The notes beneath the pieces are model-generated. The model did no database searches. It was not told where the DNA came from and was given only the letters and a program-made list of their open reading frames with translations. 64,000 nucleotides of DNA from Aspidiotus rigidus. Lineage: Eukaryota > Arthropoda > Insecta > Hemiptera > Diaspididae. Shown here piece after piece: positions 1 through 11,500 of the stretch. The first letter of the stretch is position 1. Every line of letters begins with the position of its first letter. The stretch covers positions 17,081,001 to 17,145,000 of the forward strand of contig JAVHKY010000004.1 of NCBI GenBank assembly GCA_035079385.1. Reading direction: 5' to 3'. Made by a program: the position numbers and the translations under genes.

Positions 1-560
1 TTACCTTCTACGATCCGTTCTTCATGACAGATTCATGCTGGTCCAAATTCATACGAGCACTACTCTTCCTTCCCCTTCATCCAATATTGCCTAACCCATG
101 CAGAAAATTGACATGTTCCTCTCTATTTACCTCAACCTGGACATCCGCTACGCCTCATATTCGCCACGACCTGGCTGACTTATCAACATCGTCCAACTTA
201 ATTTACTTGGAACACGTTAAGGCCATTGTTGACCATGATTTTCTCTTTCACAAGCTGGGGATCCAAATTGCTTGCCAAACTGGCTGCGCCTTCTCGCACG
301 ATGTGGAAGTCTCGCTCTTCCTTATAAGAAAGTCGATCGCCCTCTATATCGATTCCTACCTTTCTTACCACTCTCTTCTTCTCCTTTCCCGTAGGTTCCT
401 TCATATTTCAGCTCCTCTCTTTCCTCTCTACAGGCCACGCAAGATCCATACTCTCCCAACTCTGTCGTTCAACGTCGCATACTCCTGCACACCTTAACAT
501 CCTCTCTATCTCCAACTGCCTTGCTCTGAATTTTTGGTCTCAACGGCCTACTGTAACACG
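1..560 (-). other. possible LINE ORF2 C-terminal relic
   Basis: No intact gene is visible. On the minus strand around positions 430-340 one frame reads a short Cys-x2-Cys stretch followed by acidic and basic residues (CVACREEREEL). This resembles the Cys-rich tail seen after the reverse transcriptase of several LINE families. The frame is broken on both sides and no RT motif is nearby, so the call is weak. The + strand frame that stays open from 24 to 497 has no domain I recognise and is probably chance. Confidence 0.15.
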
Positions 561-3500
561 ACGAGATGAACCTAGAAGCCAAGCAAGTCCTGCTCTCGTC
601 CTCAGTAACTGATCCCTCTTTTTCTCTGTACTATGACTTGAAACCTTATTATCGTATCAGCATACAATCTTTGGTCTTCTCAATCCCACGACGAACTTTT
701 TTCGATCAAGAAATCCCCGATCCCTCAGTCTTCTTCGATTCGGACCACTAAGAATTGGGCACATCAGCTTATCCCACTCCTTCTTTCTCCTTAGGCTCTC
801 CGCTTCTCCTTCATGCCAATAATGCGATGCTGAAAAATTATTTCAATACGTCCCCATTTTTCTACTCGTGTACCTCCTGAACCTCAGAGAATAAATATTT
901 CTGTCCCTCTCAAGCCTCTTTTGCTCTTGAATACGTTATGTGGTAGGAAATTTAACGAGGAACATTTTTTAATAAAATTTCAATTTTTTGAGATACTATA
1001 TTATGGAAAAACTGATTTTGATCCTCTTTTTTTTTTTTTTTTTTTTTTTTAAATCTTTATTTTGCAATCTTAAACCTATGTTATTATAATCAGTTTAAAT
1101 AAGCAAATACTTTGAAATATAAAACTATTTTTCCGCGATCACCCCAATGGGTATCTCGACGTGCATATTGCTTCTAATGATCAATCTACAACGTAGGTAG
1201 TGCTCTCGCTTTAGCAGCTCATGACGAGTGGATTACAATTTCAGTCACCAGGTCGTTTGGTTTTTTTCGTTTTAATCTTCGGCCCTCTTTTGATCAGTCT
1301 TTGCAAAGGCGCTAATTGGTGTAGGCAGAAAGTTGAATACGTTATTTGGTATGAAATTTAACGAGAAACAAGTTTTGTTTGAAACATTTTTTAATAAAAT
1401 TTCAATTTCGCGCGAATAGGCGAAAAACTAATTTTTGGGGGGTTCGAACCCCTATAAAAAAAAAAGAAGCTCCAGGGGGAAAACGCGGGATTTTTAGTAT
1501 GTTGTTCAACCATTTTCAGCAAGGAAAAAAAAAAAAAAAAACGTTTGCTCCAGCAAAATGTTTTTTTTTTCCTTATTTGCCTACACTGGTTATTCAGTCT
1601 CCTTCTCATTTGATCGGGCTCTCGAAATTTTCAATATTAGCGAAGAGAAAGACTTCGAAGAAAAGGATAAATCAATTTGAGAAATTTCAGACTTTTATCC
1701 CTCTCTTGACTAAGAGAGTGGGTGGCTTGATGTTTTTGTTAGATTGGTCTTTTCAAGAATCAATTCCACATAATTTTCTTGTTCTAACTCTTTTCTTACC
1801 CCATTGCCTCTAGGATTTCGAGCTCAATGAAATATTTCAAAATAGTGTCGCGTCTGACCTTATGCATGAAATGATACAAAATTTTGACCAAAACAATATA
1901 TATTTCAACATTGTTTGATCACCGAATAAGTCGTCTTCTCACATTCAAAAAGTTATTTATTCCCAACATAAATGACTATTTAGTGTAATCTTAGGCGCAC
2001 AAAGAAACTCATTTTCTACGCGAAAATCGATCTTATCATTTAAGTATTATATATTTGAGCATAAAAATAAGATTGAATTTCTTTCAATCATCTGCGATAC
2101 TTGCCCTCGATCCAACGAATACCCATCGGTTATCGACGCGTCCCAGAATCCATTCCTAGCACTCTAAACTTCCTCCGGGCTATATACTATTACAAATCCA
2201 TTCAACATAGCTTTTGAAACTCTTACACTTGCAAAAGTTATTCTCTATATAGTACTCTGTTCACTAAGAGAGAAATACCAATTAGAGACGGATTCAAGTT
2301 ACTCATCGAGAAATATTCAAGAAAGAAGGCCTTCCGTTTTCACTGACGTTTCGTTTCCGGTATGGCGTGTAATTGGTCGCTTTTTTGTCGAAACCCTTCA
2401 GATAGGCCTGCCATCTTCAGACGAAATTTTTCCAAGTTTCTCTGATGATGACACCACGGCTTCCTCAGATTAATTATCTCCTCGATCCCTTCCTCTATTT
2501 TTCACTCAAATTCCTCGAATTACGCCACATTCTGCTTCATACTTGCCTGTTGGTTCGATTAACTGTCGATGAACTTCTATGGAATGGAATTTCTTCTTTA
2601 TTGCCCGCCCTTCACGTGTACGAAGACATTTTTTCAATAGTGAGGCCGTGAAAAAGGTGGTGCTGAAATTAGCGATTCGGGCGTCGAATAAATTTTAACC
2701 TCCAAATAGAATAACAAGAAAAAAAAATGCAAATTTTGTTTTAATTACCGAACGATGTCGCGAAATGTCGATAACATAATAGAGCTATACTAGAATAAGT
2801 TCTTCTGTGTATGAATTCATGAAGTTTGATAGGGTGTCTTGGAAGAGAAAAATTTGAAGATTGTGAGTTTTAGAGAGGATGGATTTCTGTGAACTACGTC
2901 ATGATGAGTTTTAGACGTACTTGCGAAAACACAAGTCTGTTGGAGAATATTGCAATATTTGAAATGTTAAAACTAAAAACAAATGTCGAAATTTGAATAT
3001 TACTTCGTCCAGGGCCCCTCTGTCAGATTTTTGATTGTTATCATGAGAAAAATATTTTCTCGTGATCTATTCATACTCCCCTCTTGTATCGGAATTCAAT
3101 TTTTGTTTTTCAATGTTCTAAATTCAGAGAGAGTAAATCGGTGTATCCACGCTTCTCGTGATGAATATTCGCCCATTTAGCCCTCCTACAAATATTTTGA
3201 CTTAGCTCCCTACAATAGATAACCTATGTAAACCAATAAATTATTGTTAACCTTACCAATTATCCAGTGTCTACCTACGAAAAACATACATGCAGGTTGA
3301 GCCTAATAGAGAATGTTCACGTTTCTGTGAAACCCACATGAGAATTCATCGCGTGCGTGATATTGTGTCCCATTTCACTGAAAAACGAGAGATACAAAAA
3401 TAATAATTCAGTAATTTAGCAGAAGTCGTGAAGTTTTTCAATATGCGTTGGCCATCTTAGCACATAAAACGTACGATATTTTGTAAGGGCTTCGTTAGCT

Positions 3501-4204
3501 GTGCTTCATTTGTAAAACAATTGAACGATCTTGATTTCGTATAGAATTCTGTCTCAAATATACGAAACTGGTAAAGGATTTTAGAAATTCTCGTCCCTCT
3601 ATTTCGCAGAATGCGGTCTTCTAAAGAGGCTCGTAATGATTTAGGATCATTTGGTTATGTTCTATAATTTCATGGAATGTTGGACTTCGGTGACATAATT
3701 GTATCCAATTCTTTCTTCAATTTGTGTTTGTGCGTAGCATTTTTCTTGTTTGTTTTCTGCTATTTTCTTCCTTGGTCAGCGAGTAATAGTTGAATCAAAG
3801 TTTGGATTGAAGTCCGGAAACAAAATGATTGCCGTAGAATAATATCCTAATCTATCTTGAAGAAGTATTAGTCTTTCTCAATCTATATGCCGTTGTACAT
3901 CACTCCACCACAAGCGCAACTTAGGTGTGCCGCGTGATTTTGTCTGATACAAAGAATCGCCAACTTTTTCATTTTATCGGAAAATTAATCATGGATCCCA
4001 GCTTTTGAATGAAATCACCTTCTGTTATAAGTTCTCGAACTTGGCTCAAAACCTGCGCTGACCTCATTAAAAATCAAAGCATTTCTTCGAGGTGGAAAAA
4101 AGGAGAGATCTTGTTTTTCGTCTCGTTACAAATTTAGCTATGTATTATGATAGCCCTAGAGGTAGGGAGGAATGAAGAACATTCAGATCCTTTTGTGTGT
4201 ATTA
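561..4204. other. AT-rich noncoding stretch
   Basis: I see no gene here. It contains a T tract at about 1028-1050 and an A tract near 1524-1541. A direct repeat of about 60 bases (930-992 and 1334-1410) shares the core ACATTTTTTAATAAAATTTC. The second copy and the following 100 bases resemble, at low identity, the inverted orientation of the repeat family seen at 58.2-63.3 kb. A perfect GGGGTTCGAACCCC palindrome at about 1440 resembles a tRNA T-arm but has no tRNA around it. Confidence 0.4.
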
Positions 4205-5405
4205 CAAGGTGTCTATCAATCAAGTAGAAGTCAAGTATTTGATAAAAGGTCAAGTAAACAAGTAAAAGTTAAGTATCTTCATTAACGGTCCAGTAAAAAT
4301 GGGAAAAACGAAAGAAACTTTTGAAAAAAGCAAAAAAAACAACTCACGTGTTCTCTAACGAAGTTAAACGAGGGGTGGCAGGCAACCTGTTTTTTGGAGC
4401 ACGTGGTATCTGAGAAATGTAGATTGTGACGTCACAGGCCCCGCTCCCAAACTATATATGATAGGAGGGGGACTTGGAAAGATGTCACAGGTCCGGACTT
4501 AGGAACTGTATATAATAGGTAAGGAACTTGAAAAAAACTGGTGACGTCACAAGACTGACATATGACGTCATCAAGCTGTGACGTTACAGGTTCCGCCCCC
4601 AAAGTATATATGATAAAAGGGGACTTGGAAAATTGCCCAGCTCCGAGCTTTGCCGGATGGCGGACGTCTATTGTGACCCCCCGCCCGGATAAAACAGAAT
4701 GCCTGTTGATTCAGTATTCTTATAGCCAATTTGACTTTCTATTTTTTTTTAACGGTGAACCTGTTTTATCGGTAGTTTTTTGGGAAAACGTTCACTGTCC
4801 GATCGCAGCAAAGCTCGGAGCTCGAGAATATTCTAAGCGCACCTCTGTGCCCCTCTCCTATCATATATAGCATGTGGGTGGAGCCTGTGACTGATAACGT
4901 CATAGGTCAGCCTTGTGATGTCACAATCTGATGACGTCATAGATCCATTTTTTCAAGTTCCTTTCCTATTATATATATAGTTCCGAAGGCCGGGACTGTG
5001 ACGTCACTATCTGATGACGTCATCAGTGTTTTTCAAGTTACCCTTTTATTATGTATAGCTACAAAGTCCAAGGCTGTGATGTCACAATTTGATGACTTCA
5101 TAGGTCATTCGTGTGACGTCAAAATCGGATGAGGTTATGGATCAGCTTTTCTCTAGTTCCTCTCCTATTATGTGTTCGGGACTGTGACGTCACAATTTAA
5201 TGATTTCATGGGTCAGCCTTGTGACGTCACAATCAACATTTTTCGGATCCCACGTGCCTCATAAAACAGGTTCTCTGCCACCCATCGTTTAATTTCGTTA
5301 AGGAACCCGTGAGTTTTTTTTTTCTTGCTCGTTAACTCGCTTACTTTCAAAAAAGGTCAAGTAAATGTCAAGTATTTTCAGAATTTATTGTCGGTAGACA
5401 CCCTG
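4205..5405. mobile_element. TIR element with TGACGTCA arrays, copy 1
   Basis: The ends are inverted copies: AAGGTGTCTATC at 4206 against GTAGACACCCTG ending at 5405, each followed inward by CAAGTA-rich sequence and then by a segment matching ACTCACG...GTTAAACGAGGGGTGGCAG. The interior has no long ORF. It consists of diverged units of 60 to 90 bases that combine a TGACGTCA palindrome with CTATATATGATAGG-like and ACTTGGAAAA-like stretches. About nine exact TGACGTCA octamers occur here. It is a non-autonomous DNA-transposon-like repeat. The superfamily is not assigned because no matching target-site duplication is visible at the two ends. Confidence 0.7.
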
Positions 5406-7154
5406 ATATATTGGTAATAGATCTCAAAATATTTCCGAGTCCCCGAAGAAGGTCAAACCTCCGGCCTTTTCGGAACCACAGATGGCTATGGATTCAGGGT
5501 GTGGATGGTCACTAGGGACGCGAAATGTGTCAAAATGCAGACAAATCCTTGATAAAATTATGCCGAGAAGATACCTGCTTATGAAAAAATGCGCCACGAT
5601 GTAAGAAAGATAATGCAGCACGATGCAGAAAATTATTCGGTTTATTTTTACATGAGATGGAACTGCTACTTTTTGTAATTTCTATCTCACTAATGACTTA
5701 ATTTTTCCTTCAGAAACTACGTATTATTGATTAATGGTCGTTTTTAAGTATTAATTGAACTCGATCCTGTAACTCACTTAGTGTTTTTTGTCAACTATCC
5801 AGTATTGAAACCTCCGATCAAACGTGACTCCGATTTGAAAATTTATTCTAAATAATTCTTTCGCGTGTTGATATTGAAATATTCCGTAACATGACCCTGA
5901 AGATGATTTCTATTTCACTATCGAGATGTATAGATTTTCGAGATAGAACGATATAGAGAATGCAAATTTTTTTTCTTTTTTTTAAATATCCCTATTTACA
6001 CGTGTGTATTTACGTTCATCTATTGATTAGACCTGTTTTTAGTCGTAAAACAAGCTTCGCTCATTTTTCAATCATCAACATAACTGAAGGACTTGGAACT
6101 AATTTCTCATCGATTACGCTACTTTTGCGGTTTCGTACCAGATGACGAGGATTGGAGTGAATCATATCTTTTTCCAAGAAGTACTGTTTATTCTTTTCGA
6201 TATTTTTCTAACTGATCATCTTTTTCTGGGACGACGGAAAATTCAGTAATTTTCAGACGGAACTTCTCTATTTTTTTTCATTCTTTTTTTGAGATACTAC
6301 TCGTACTTCCAAGTTCACGGATTCCCATTTGCCCTCATACAGAACCGTAGGGTTTTTCTTCCTCAATGTATTTTATTATCCTCTCCATGATCCAGAGGAG
6401 GATCATGACGGGTTGATGTACGAAAAATAGGGGAGGTCATTGAGAAAATTCTGACCGAGTACCATCCTGGAAAATATCCGGAAACCTGAAATATTTTTGA
6501 CCATGGGGGACGTGGGAGTAATCCAAAATAATTGGAGATACACTGAATCAAAGATATTTCTCTCCTTCAGACTCGTATCGATAGAATTCGGGAATTCAAA
6601 ATTTCTCCCTCTCTACTTCTAGTACAGCACAGTACAGCCTAGTCCTCCACCTCATACTTTGTTCAAGTGTTCGCCCAAATTGTTCTCTTACGGGTATGGA
6701 CGAAATATTTGCCAGTCTGCTCGCCTTTCTTTGATTTGGGCGCGCATTATCGATCTATATGTTGTGGTTGCTAACCGCTAACCACAGTTGTAAGATAATA
6801 TTATTCTCTCCTGTACAGCCTCCGAGCGCATATGGCCATCTTTTGGTGCAGGCTGTGGTGTTTATCTGCGTTCTTCTTCTATAGATCCCGCAGCAGTAGC
6901 CCAGTGAGTGTACTGTAGCCTAATCCTCGACGTGATGTATACGTAAAAAATATTCCAAGTCTCCCTCCTATCGACATAATTCATTTGTTCGAGGTAACTT
7001 ATAATGTCATTAGTTTGTGACCTCATTTTTAACATTTTGGTGCATCGACCCAGAATTCTGCCCCGGTTAATCTAGTGTAGGTGTAGTCGTCATCGTTGTT
7101 TACGATTGGAGTTTGTCCAAAATCCACTATCTTGATAGCTAGTAACACATTTCA
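5406..7154. other. noncoding stretch
   Basis: No gene, RNA or repeat boundary could be supported here. The frames that stay open are short and AT-driven. Confidence 0.4.
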
Positions 7155-7445
7155 TTATGAAATCATGTCATGGGTGTGAATGGGCAGTCCTATTTCATCT
7201 CGAATCTTCCTGGAAAAGAAAATGTAATGCAATAATCCAAAGATGTCGGCTGATATGCACTCATTAAATTTGGTGGCGTCTTGAGTTGCTTGAACAAAGT
7301 AGACTTTCTCGACACCGTGGAGTGAGGCTGAATCTAAAGTGATGGTTATTTTGGCTTCCATCTCTTCGCCACTAATAGCTGTTGTGCTCCCAGGCAGTTT
7401 TTTCGAGAGTCGAAGATGGAACTCCTCAATCCAATACATGAACAT
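7155..7445 (-). CDS. unassigned short open frame
   Basis: About 96 codons are open on the minus strand, and the frame extends a few codons further upstream. The composition is less AT-biased than the surroundings and the residues look protein-like (mixed charged and hydrophobic, two Cys). I recognise no family. Within it, the minus strand reads TTTTCTTTTCCAG at about 7215-7203, which is a good splice-acceptor sequence, so part of this could be an intron-exon junction of an unidentified gene. It lies just upstream of copy 2 of the TGACGTCA element. It could equally be a transposon relic or chance. Confidence 0.2.
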   Translation of the reverse strand: MFMYWIEEFHLRLSKKLPGSTTAISGEEMEAKITITLDSASLHGVEKVYFVQATQDATKFNECISADIFGLLHYIFFSRKIRDEIGLPIHTHDMIS

Positions 7446-7886
7446 ACGTAGAGAGGTATTTGCTGATGCAATAATTGTTTCGCAACTTATCCTTCCAAGT
7501 TCTATTATTGCTCACTTTTATCCAAGGCCAGCATATGAGATGTTTTCGGAAAAAACGTCCGCTTTCCGGCCGACCGGCAAAGCAAAAATGTTCTAAGCGC
7601 ACCTCCAAGTCCCTCTCCTATCATATATAGTTTGTAAGCGGGGCCTGTGACGTCACTGTTTGATAACGTCATAGGTCAGCCTTGTGACGTCACAATTTGA
7701 GGACGTCATACATCAATTTTTTTCAAGTTACCTTCCTATTATAAATAGTTTCCGAGTCCGGGACTGTGACGTCACAATTTGATGACTTTATACGTCAACC
7801 TTGTGACGTCATATTTTGATGACTTCATGCGCCAACCATGTGACGTCGCGTCGCAATCTGATGCCGTTATAAATCAATTTTTTCAA

Positions 7887-9396
7887 AGAAATAAAACTTG
7901 AAAAGACGGAACTTCTAAATTTAATTCTAATTTTAAGGGCACTGCCGTCTTTAATAATAAACATACCGAATAACGCTTCAATTTGGGATGATTCTTGACA
8001 TTGCCCAGTATCTTCTGTTTGACTTTCAAGAAATTTTCATAAGATTTACCTAAATAAAAATCACACATCTCTATGTCTTTATTGATATATCTTTCTTCTG
8101 CCAGGTAATCTAAGACTATATAGACTTCTGGCTGATTACCTAATATTTCTAGGAGGTCATAGTGTAACATTGTGGATGCTTTAACTGTCTTCCTTCCAAG
8201 TCAAATAGTTTCTCAACAGAGAAATACATCATGAGTAGGTTAAATTGGTTTGATGTGTAGCTGAATTCAAGAGACTTATTAGCCTTGACTGGCACAAACA
8301 CAGGCTTTCTCATCTTTCCAAATACTTTTGAGTATTCAAACACATACAAGATGTTTGCAAATCTGAGTTCTCTACAATGTAATTCTCCCACAATTCCACA
8401 AGGTCATCCACTTGCAATGTTTTCTTTTTTATAGCTTCTGTCAATAATTCAGATATTCGGTCTACATTGTATTTTCTCTTATAATCCTTCATCTTCTCAA
8501 TTCCTTCATCTATTGGGATAGGATTTCCATCAATGTCAAATGCCTTAGGCTTTATCATGATTGAAAGTTTATCAAATGTTGTGCCTTCTGTCAGTCCGAA
8601 ATTTTCCGTCTTTTTATTCATAATTTTGTTTAACGTGAATATTTCTGGACTCTGGCCAGTCAGTGATGATCTGAATGCTGGGTTAAGGAACATTTGATTG
8701 TAATAGTCCGAAAGATCTACACCATCCTTTGGTTGGATGCAGCTGACAGACACTCTTTGACGCTCTTCTTGAACCCATATCTAAGGCTGAGCTAAATGGG
8801 TCTTACCTGCTGAATTTCTTCAACTGGAATCTAACCGGTCTAAACGGATTCAGAGTCGTTATACCAGTGCTTCTAGTCTCTTCTGCATCGTTTATCTTGC
8901 ACATTGTATGGATTATATGGAATAGTTTTAAAGCCTTCTCCTGTTCTGGATTAGTCGGTAGTCGTCCGGGTGGTTTGAGAATTGTGCCTCCACACCCTCT
9001 TAGGAGCTTCAACATTGTATGAAGATCCTGCATTTTTGGCCCTCCAATAGCTAATGAGGTCATGTCCACTCCAATAGTGTTTCCTAAGCACATTGGCAAT
9101 AGGTCTTCACTAATTCCCATCTTGGTTGCGAATAAATACTTTTTTGAATGGGTCTGGATTCCATACACTCTGTTTATACTTGCTGTCAAGACTTCTATCA
9201 CTCTGCCAACACTTCTTGGTGGTGCTTGCTTGCTCAAAGCTTCTGAAGCTTTGGAAAGTAATGCACTTGGATCATCCTTCACATAAGTACATGGGGTGCC
9301 TGACACCATTGAACTAGGGGCAATTTCAAGAATCATCCCAAATTGAAGCGTTATTCTCTATGTTTATTATTAAAGACGGCAGTGACCTTAAAATTA
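7887..9396 (-). mobile_element. insertion with 77 bp inverted arms and 16 bp direct repeat
   Basis: A 16-base direct repeat, AAATCAATTTTTTCAA, flanks the insert (7871-7886 and 9397-9412), as expected for a target-site duplication. The insert carries inverted arms at 7930-8006 and 9318-9394 that match at 73 of 77 positions. Both arms include CACTGCCGTCTTTAATAATA. The right arm covers the presumed 5' leader and first codons of the minus-strand gene inside. The left arm is therefore an inverted copy of that gene start placed after its 3' end. No transposase, RT or poly(A) tail is visible. The structure fits a cDNA-type insertion with a template switch, or an unknown TIR element that carries a gene. 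Confidence 0.6.
8007..9336 (-). pseudogene. decayed unidentified gene inside the fold-back insertion
   Basis: The minus strand reads from an ATG at 9336 through about 177 codons to a stop at 8803-8805. Protein-like sequence then continues in another frame (8753-8310), shifts again near 8350 (8391-8149), and shifts once more near 8165. Together these cover roughly 440 codons with at least one stop and three frame changes, so the gene is dead. I recognise no domain. A single intronless gene of this size, integrated with a direct repeat, is the pattern of an endogenous viral element (for example a nucleoprotein-type gene of a negative-strand RNA virus). It could also be the cargo gene of a DNA transposon. 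The viral reading is an inference, not a match. Confidence 0.45.
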
Positions 9397-10222
9397 AAAT
9401 CAATTTTTTCAAGTTCCCTCCCCATTATATACAGTTTCAGAGTCCGGGACTGTGACGTAAAAATCTCATGACGTCACCAGCTTTTTTCAATTTCTCTCCT
9501 AGTATGTATACCTATAAAGTCTGGGACTGTGACGTCAAAATTTGATGACCTCATACCTCAAACTTGTGACGTCACAATCTGATGACGTCATCCGTTTTGT
9601 TCAAGTTCTTTTCCTATTATGTTTATTTACAAAGTCTGGGTTTGTTTTGTCACAGTTTGATGACTTCATACATCAACCTTGTGACGTCACAATACGATGA
9701 CGTTAAAGACCAACTTTTTCAAGTTCCCTTCCCATTATATACAGTTTCAAAATCCAGGACTGTGACGTCACAATTTGATGATTTCATACGTCAACTGTGT
9801 GACGTCACAATCTGAAGATGTCATACGTCAACCTTGTGACGTAACAATCTCATGACGTCATCAGCTTACTTCTAGTTCCTCTCCTATTATGTACACTTAC
9901 AAAGTCCGAGACTGTGAGGTCACAATTTGATGACTTCACAGGTCAGCCTTGTAACGTCACAATCTCACGTGCGCATAAAACAGGTTTCCTATCACCCCTC
10001 GTTTAACTTTGTTGAAGAACTCGTGAATTTTTTTTCCCCTTGCGCATTTACTCATTTACTTTCCAAAAAGGTCAAGTAAATGTCAAGTATTTTCAGAAGT
10101 TCCTTTCAGTAGACACCCTGTCATACTATCGCTGAGACGTACACTTTTTTCAAGATCCACAAACCAGTAATACCAAAATTTTGATATCTTGTTGGGTTGT
10201 ACCAAATATGCTGGAGTCAGCA

Positions 10223-11500
10223 TTATTTAAGATTTTCAGGGAGGAGGGCGCATACTTCCTCCCAGGAAGGCGTTAGAATACTTGTGTTCCATATCGATTC
10301 TGTTGATACAAGGGTACAAGACCTTTCCTGGCCCCTTGAATTACATAGAATTACAGTTATTAGTCCAGCTTTCTTGTAGGTGCTGGAAGAGAACCCATGC
10401 CCCTGTAAATTCATATGATTGCTAGCTGACGCTTTCAATTTGGTAAGGGTCGAATTCAAGATGAAAAACTTGTCACATCCTTTATCTTTTATGCCTCTAA
10501 CTTGAATTAAAATTTCGTGCTTTACCATGGAAAGAAAAGATTGTAAGAACGTACCTTTCAGACCTTGCTGCTCTACCAACATCTTGGGACACTAGGCAAT
10601 CCACTGGCCGACCTGGCCGCAAGTCTCGCAGCTCCGATTCGCATTAGGGCAAGAGGTCGAAAGATGAGCGCCACTACTACAAACGTAACAACGGCGGGGT
10701 TCTCGGGTACGACGTCTACACTCCTCCAACGGCCCACTTTCCGACATTTAAAACTTAAATGTACATTATTGCAAAATGAACAATTCCAAGTTGAAGAAGT
10801 TTGCGGAGGGTTTGTTGATCATTTCAAACATTTGGCTTGAGACCGTCCAGCCATGGTCGTCGTTTTTTTTTTGTTCCATCACTTCACGCTGATTCCTTTG
10901 TTGTAACTCTACGTGCTAAGAGCCCTTTGCGGGTAGGAAGAATAACCTTGATTTCGTCTAAGAACTCTTCTACGTTGAAATTTAACTCGGGATACCTTGT
11001 CTGAAGATTATTGTATGCCTTCACTGACAATTCATCGCTGAGTTTCCTCAAAACTATTGTTTGCAACGTATTTGTATCGAAAGTTGTGTTGGCTTCCTTG
11101 GAACCCTGGGATAATTCCCATTATATGTATAGTTGTAGTTTGTGTGGCTCAACTTGAGCTCTTTGTCACTCTTACGGAAAGGAAGCGTAGTTATTTCTGG
11201 GGCATCAGGGAGGTCCCACAGTGTTTGGATCAGTAGAGTCGGGTCACCAAACTTATCGCTTATGAGTTTAATATTCTCATTTTAACATTCTGCGGTGTTC
11301 CGCAACTTATCCAAGGATCTTGTAGCTTCTCCTTTAAGCATGCTGCTAAGGTGAATTGTTCTTCAAACGTCATCCAAATCAGGGTTGGAGTGATAGTGGC
11401 TGCACCAAGATCTCCACTCACTCGGATTGCCGGAATATGTAGAAGGCTTATTTGTTCCTAAGTCATATCCGGTCTTATTATGACTCGAACTCGGACCTTC
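10223..11500 (-). pseudogene. degenerate BEL/Pao-like gag region
   Basis: On the minus strand, fragments in several frames resemble a retrotransposon Gag-protease region. Around 11380-11200 one frame reads a LKGEAT...NIKLISDKFGDPTLLI pattern, like the Gag domain of BEL/Pao elements. 11066-10884 is an open frame with helical character. At 10690-10589 there are two zinc knuckles in tandem: an intact CYVCSSGAHLSTSC, then CETCGQVGQWIA with its His changed to Gln and a stop before the last Cys. The frame then runs open to 10223, as in a spacer towards the protease. No RT or integrase follows, because the sequence meets the end of the TGACGTCA element. Several stops and shifts make it a relic. Confidence 0.5.

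Larger units (their letters stand above)
7538..10120. mobile_element. TGACGTCA element copy 2, interrupted
   Basis: The right end matches copy 1 exactly in form (AGTAGACACCCTG ending at 10120, preceded by the CAAGTAAATGTCAAGTATTTTCAGAA stretch). The left terminal repeat is missing: homology begins near 7538-7595 with CTAAGCGCACCTC, which is an internal segment of copy 1. About twelve exact TGACGTCA octamers are present. The element is split by the 1,510-base insertion at 7887-9396. On either side the repeat resumes at the same unit (AATCAATTTTTTCAA), which shows the insertion came later than the element. Confidence 0.65.

Noticed and set aside
24..497. 157-codon open frame on the + strand
   Set aside because: Low-complexity Ser/Leu-rich translation with no domain. 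Minus-strand reading gives a slightly better, still weak, LINE-tail resemblance.
1436..1458. GGGGTTCGAACCCC resembling a tRNA T-arm and B box
   Set aside because: No A box, no acceptor stem and AT-rich flanks. A simple palindrome explains it.
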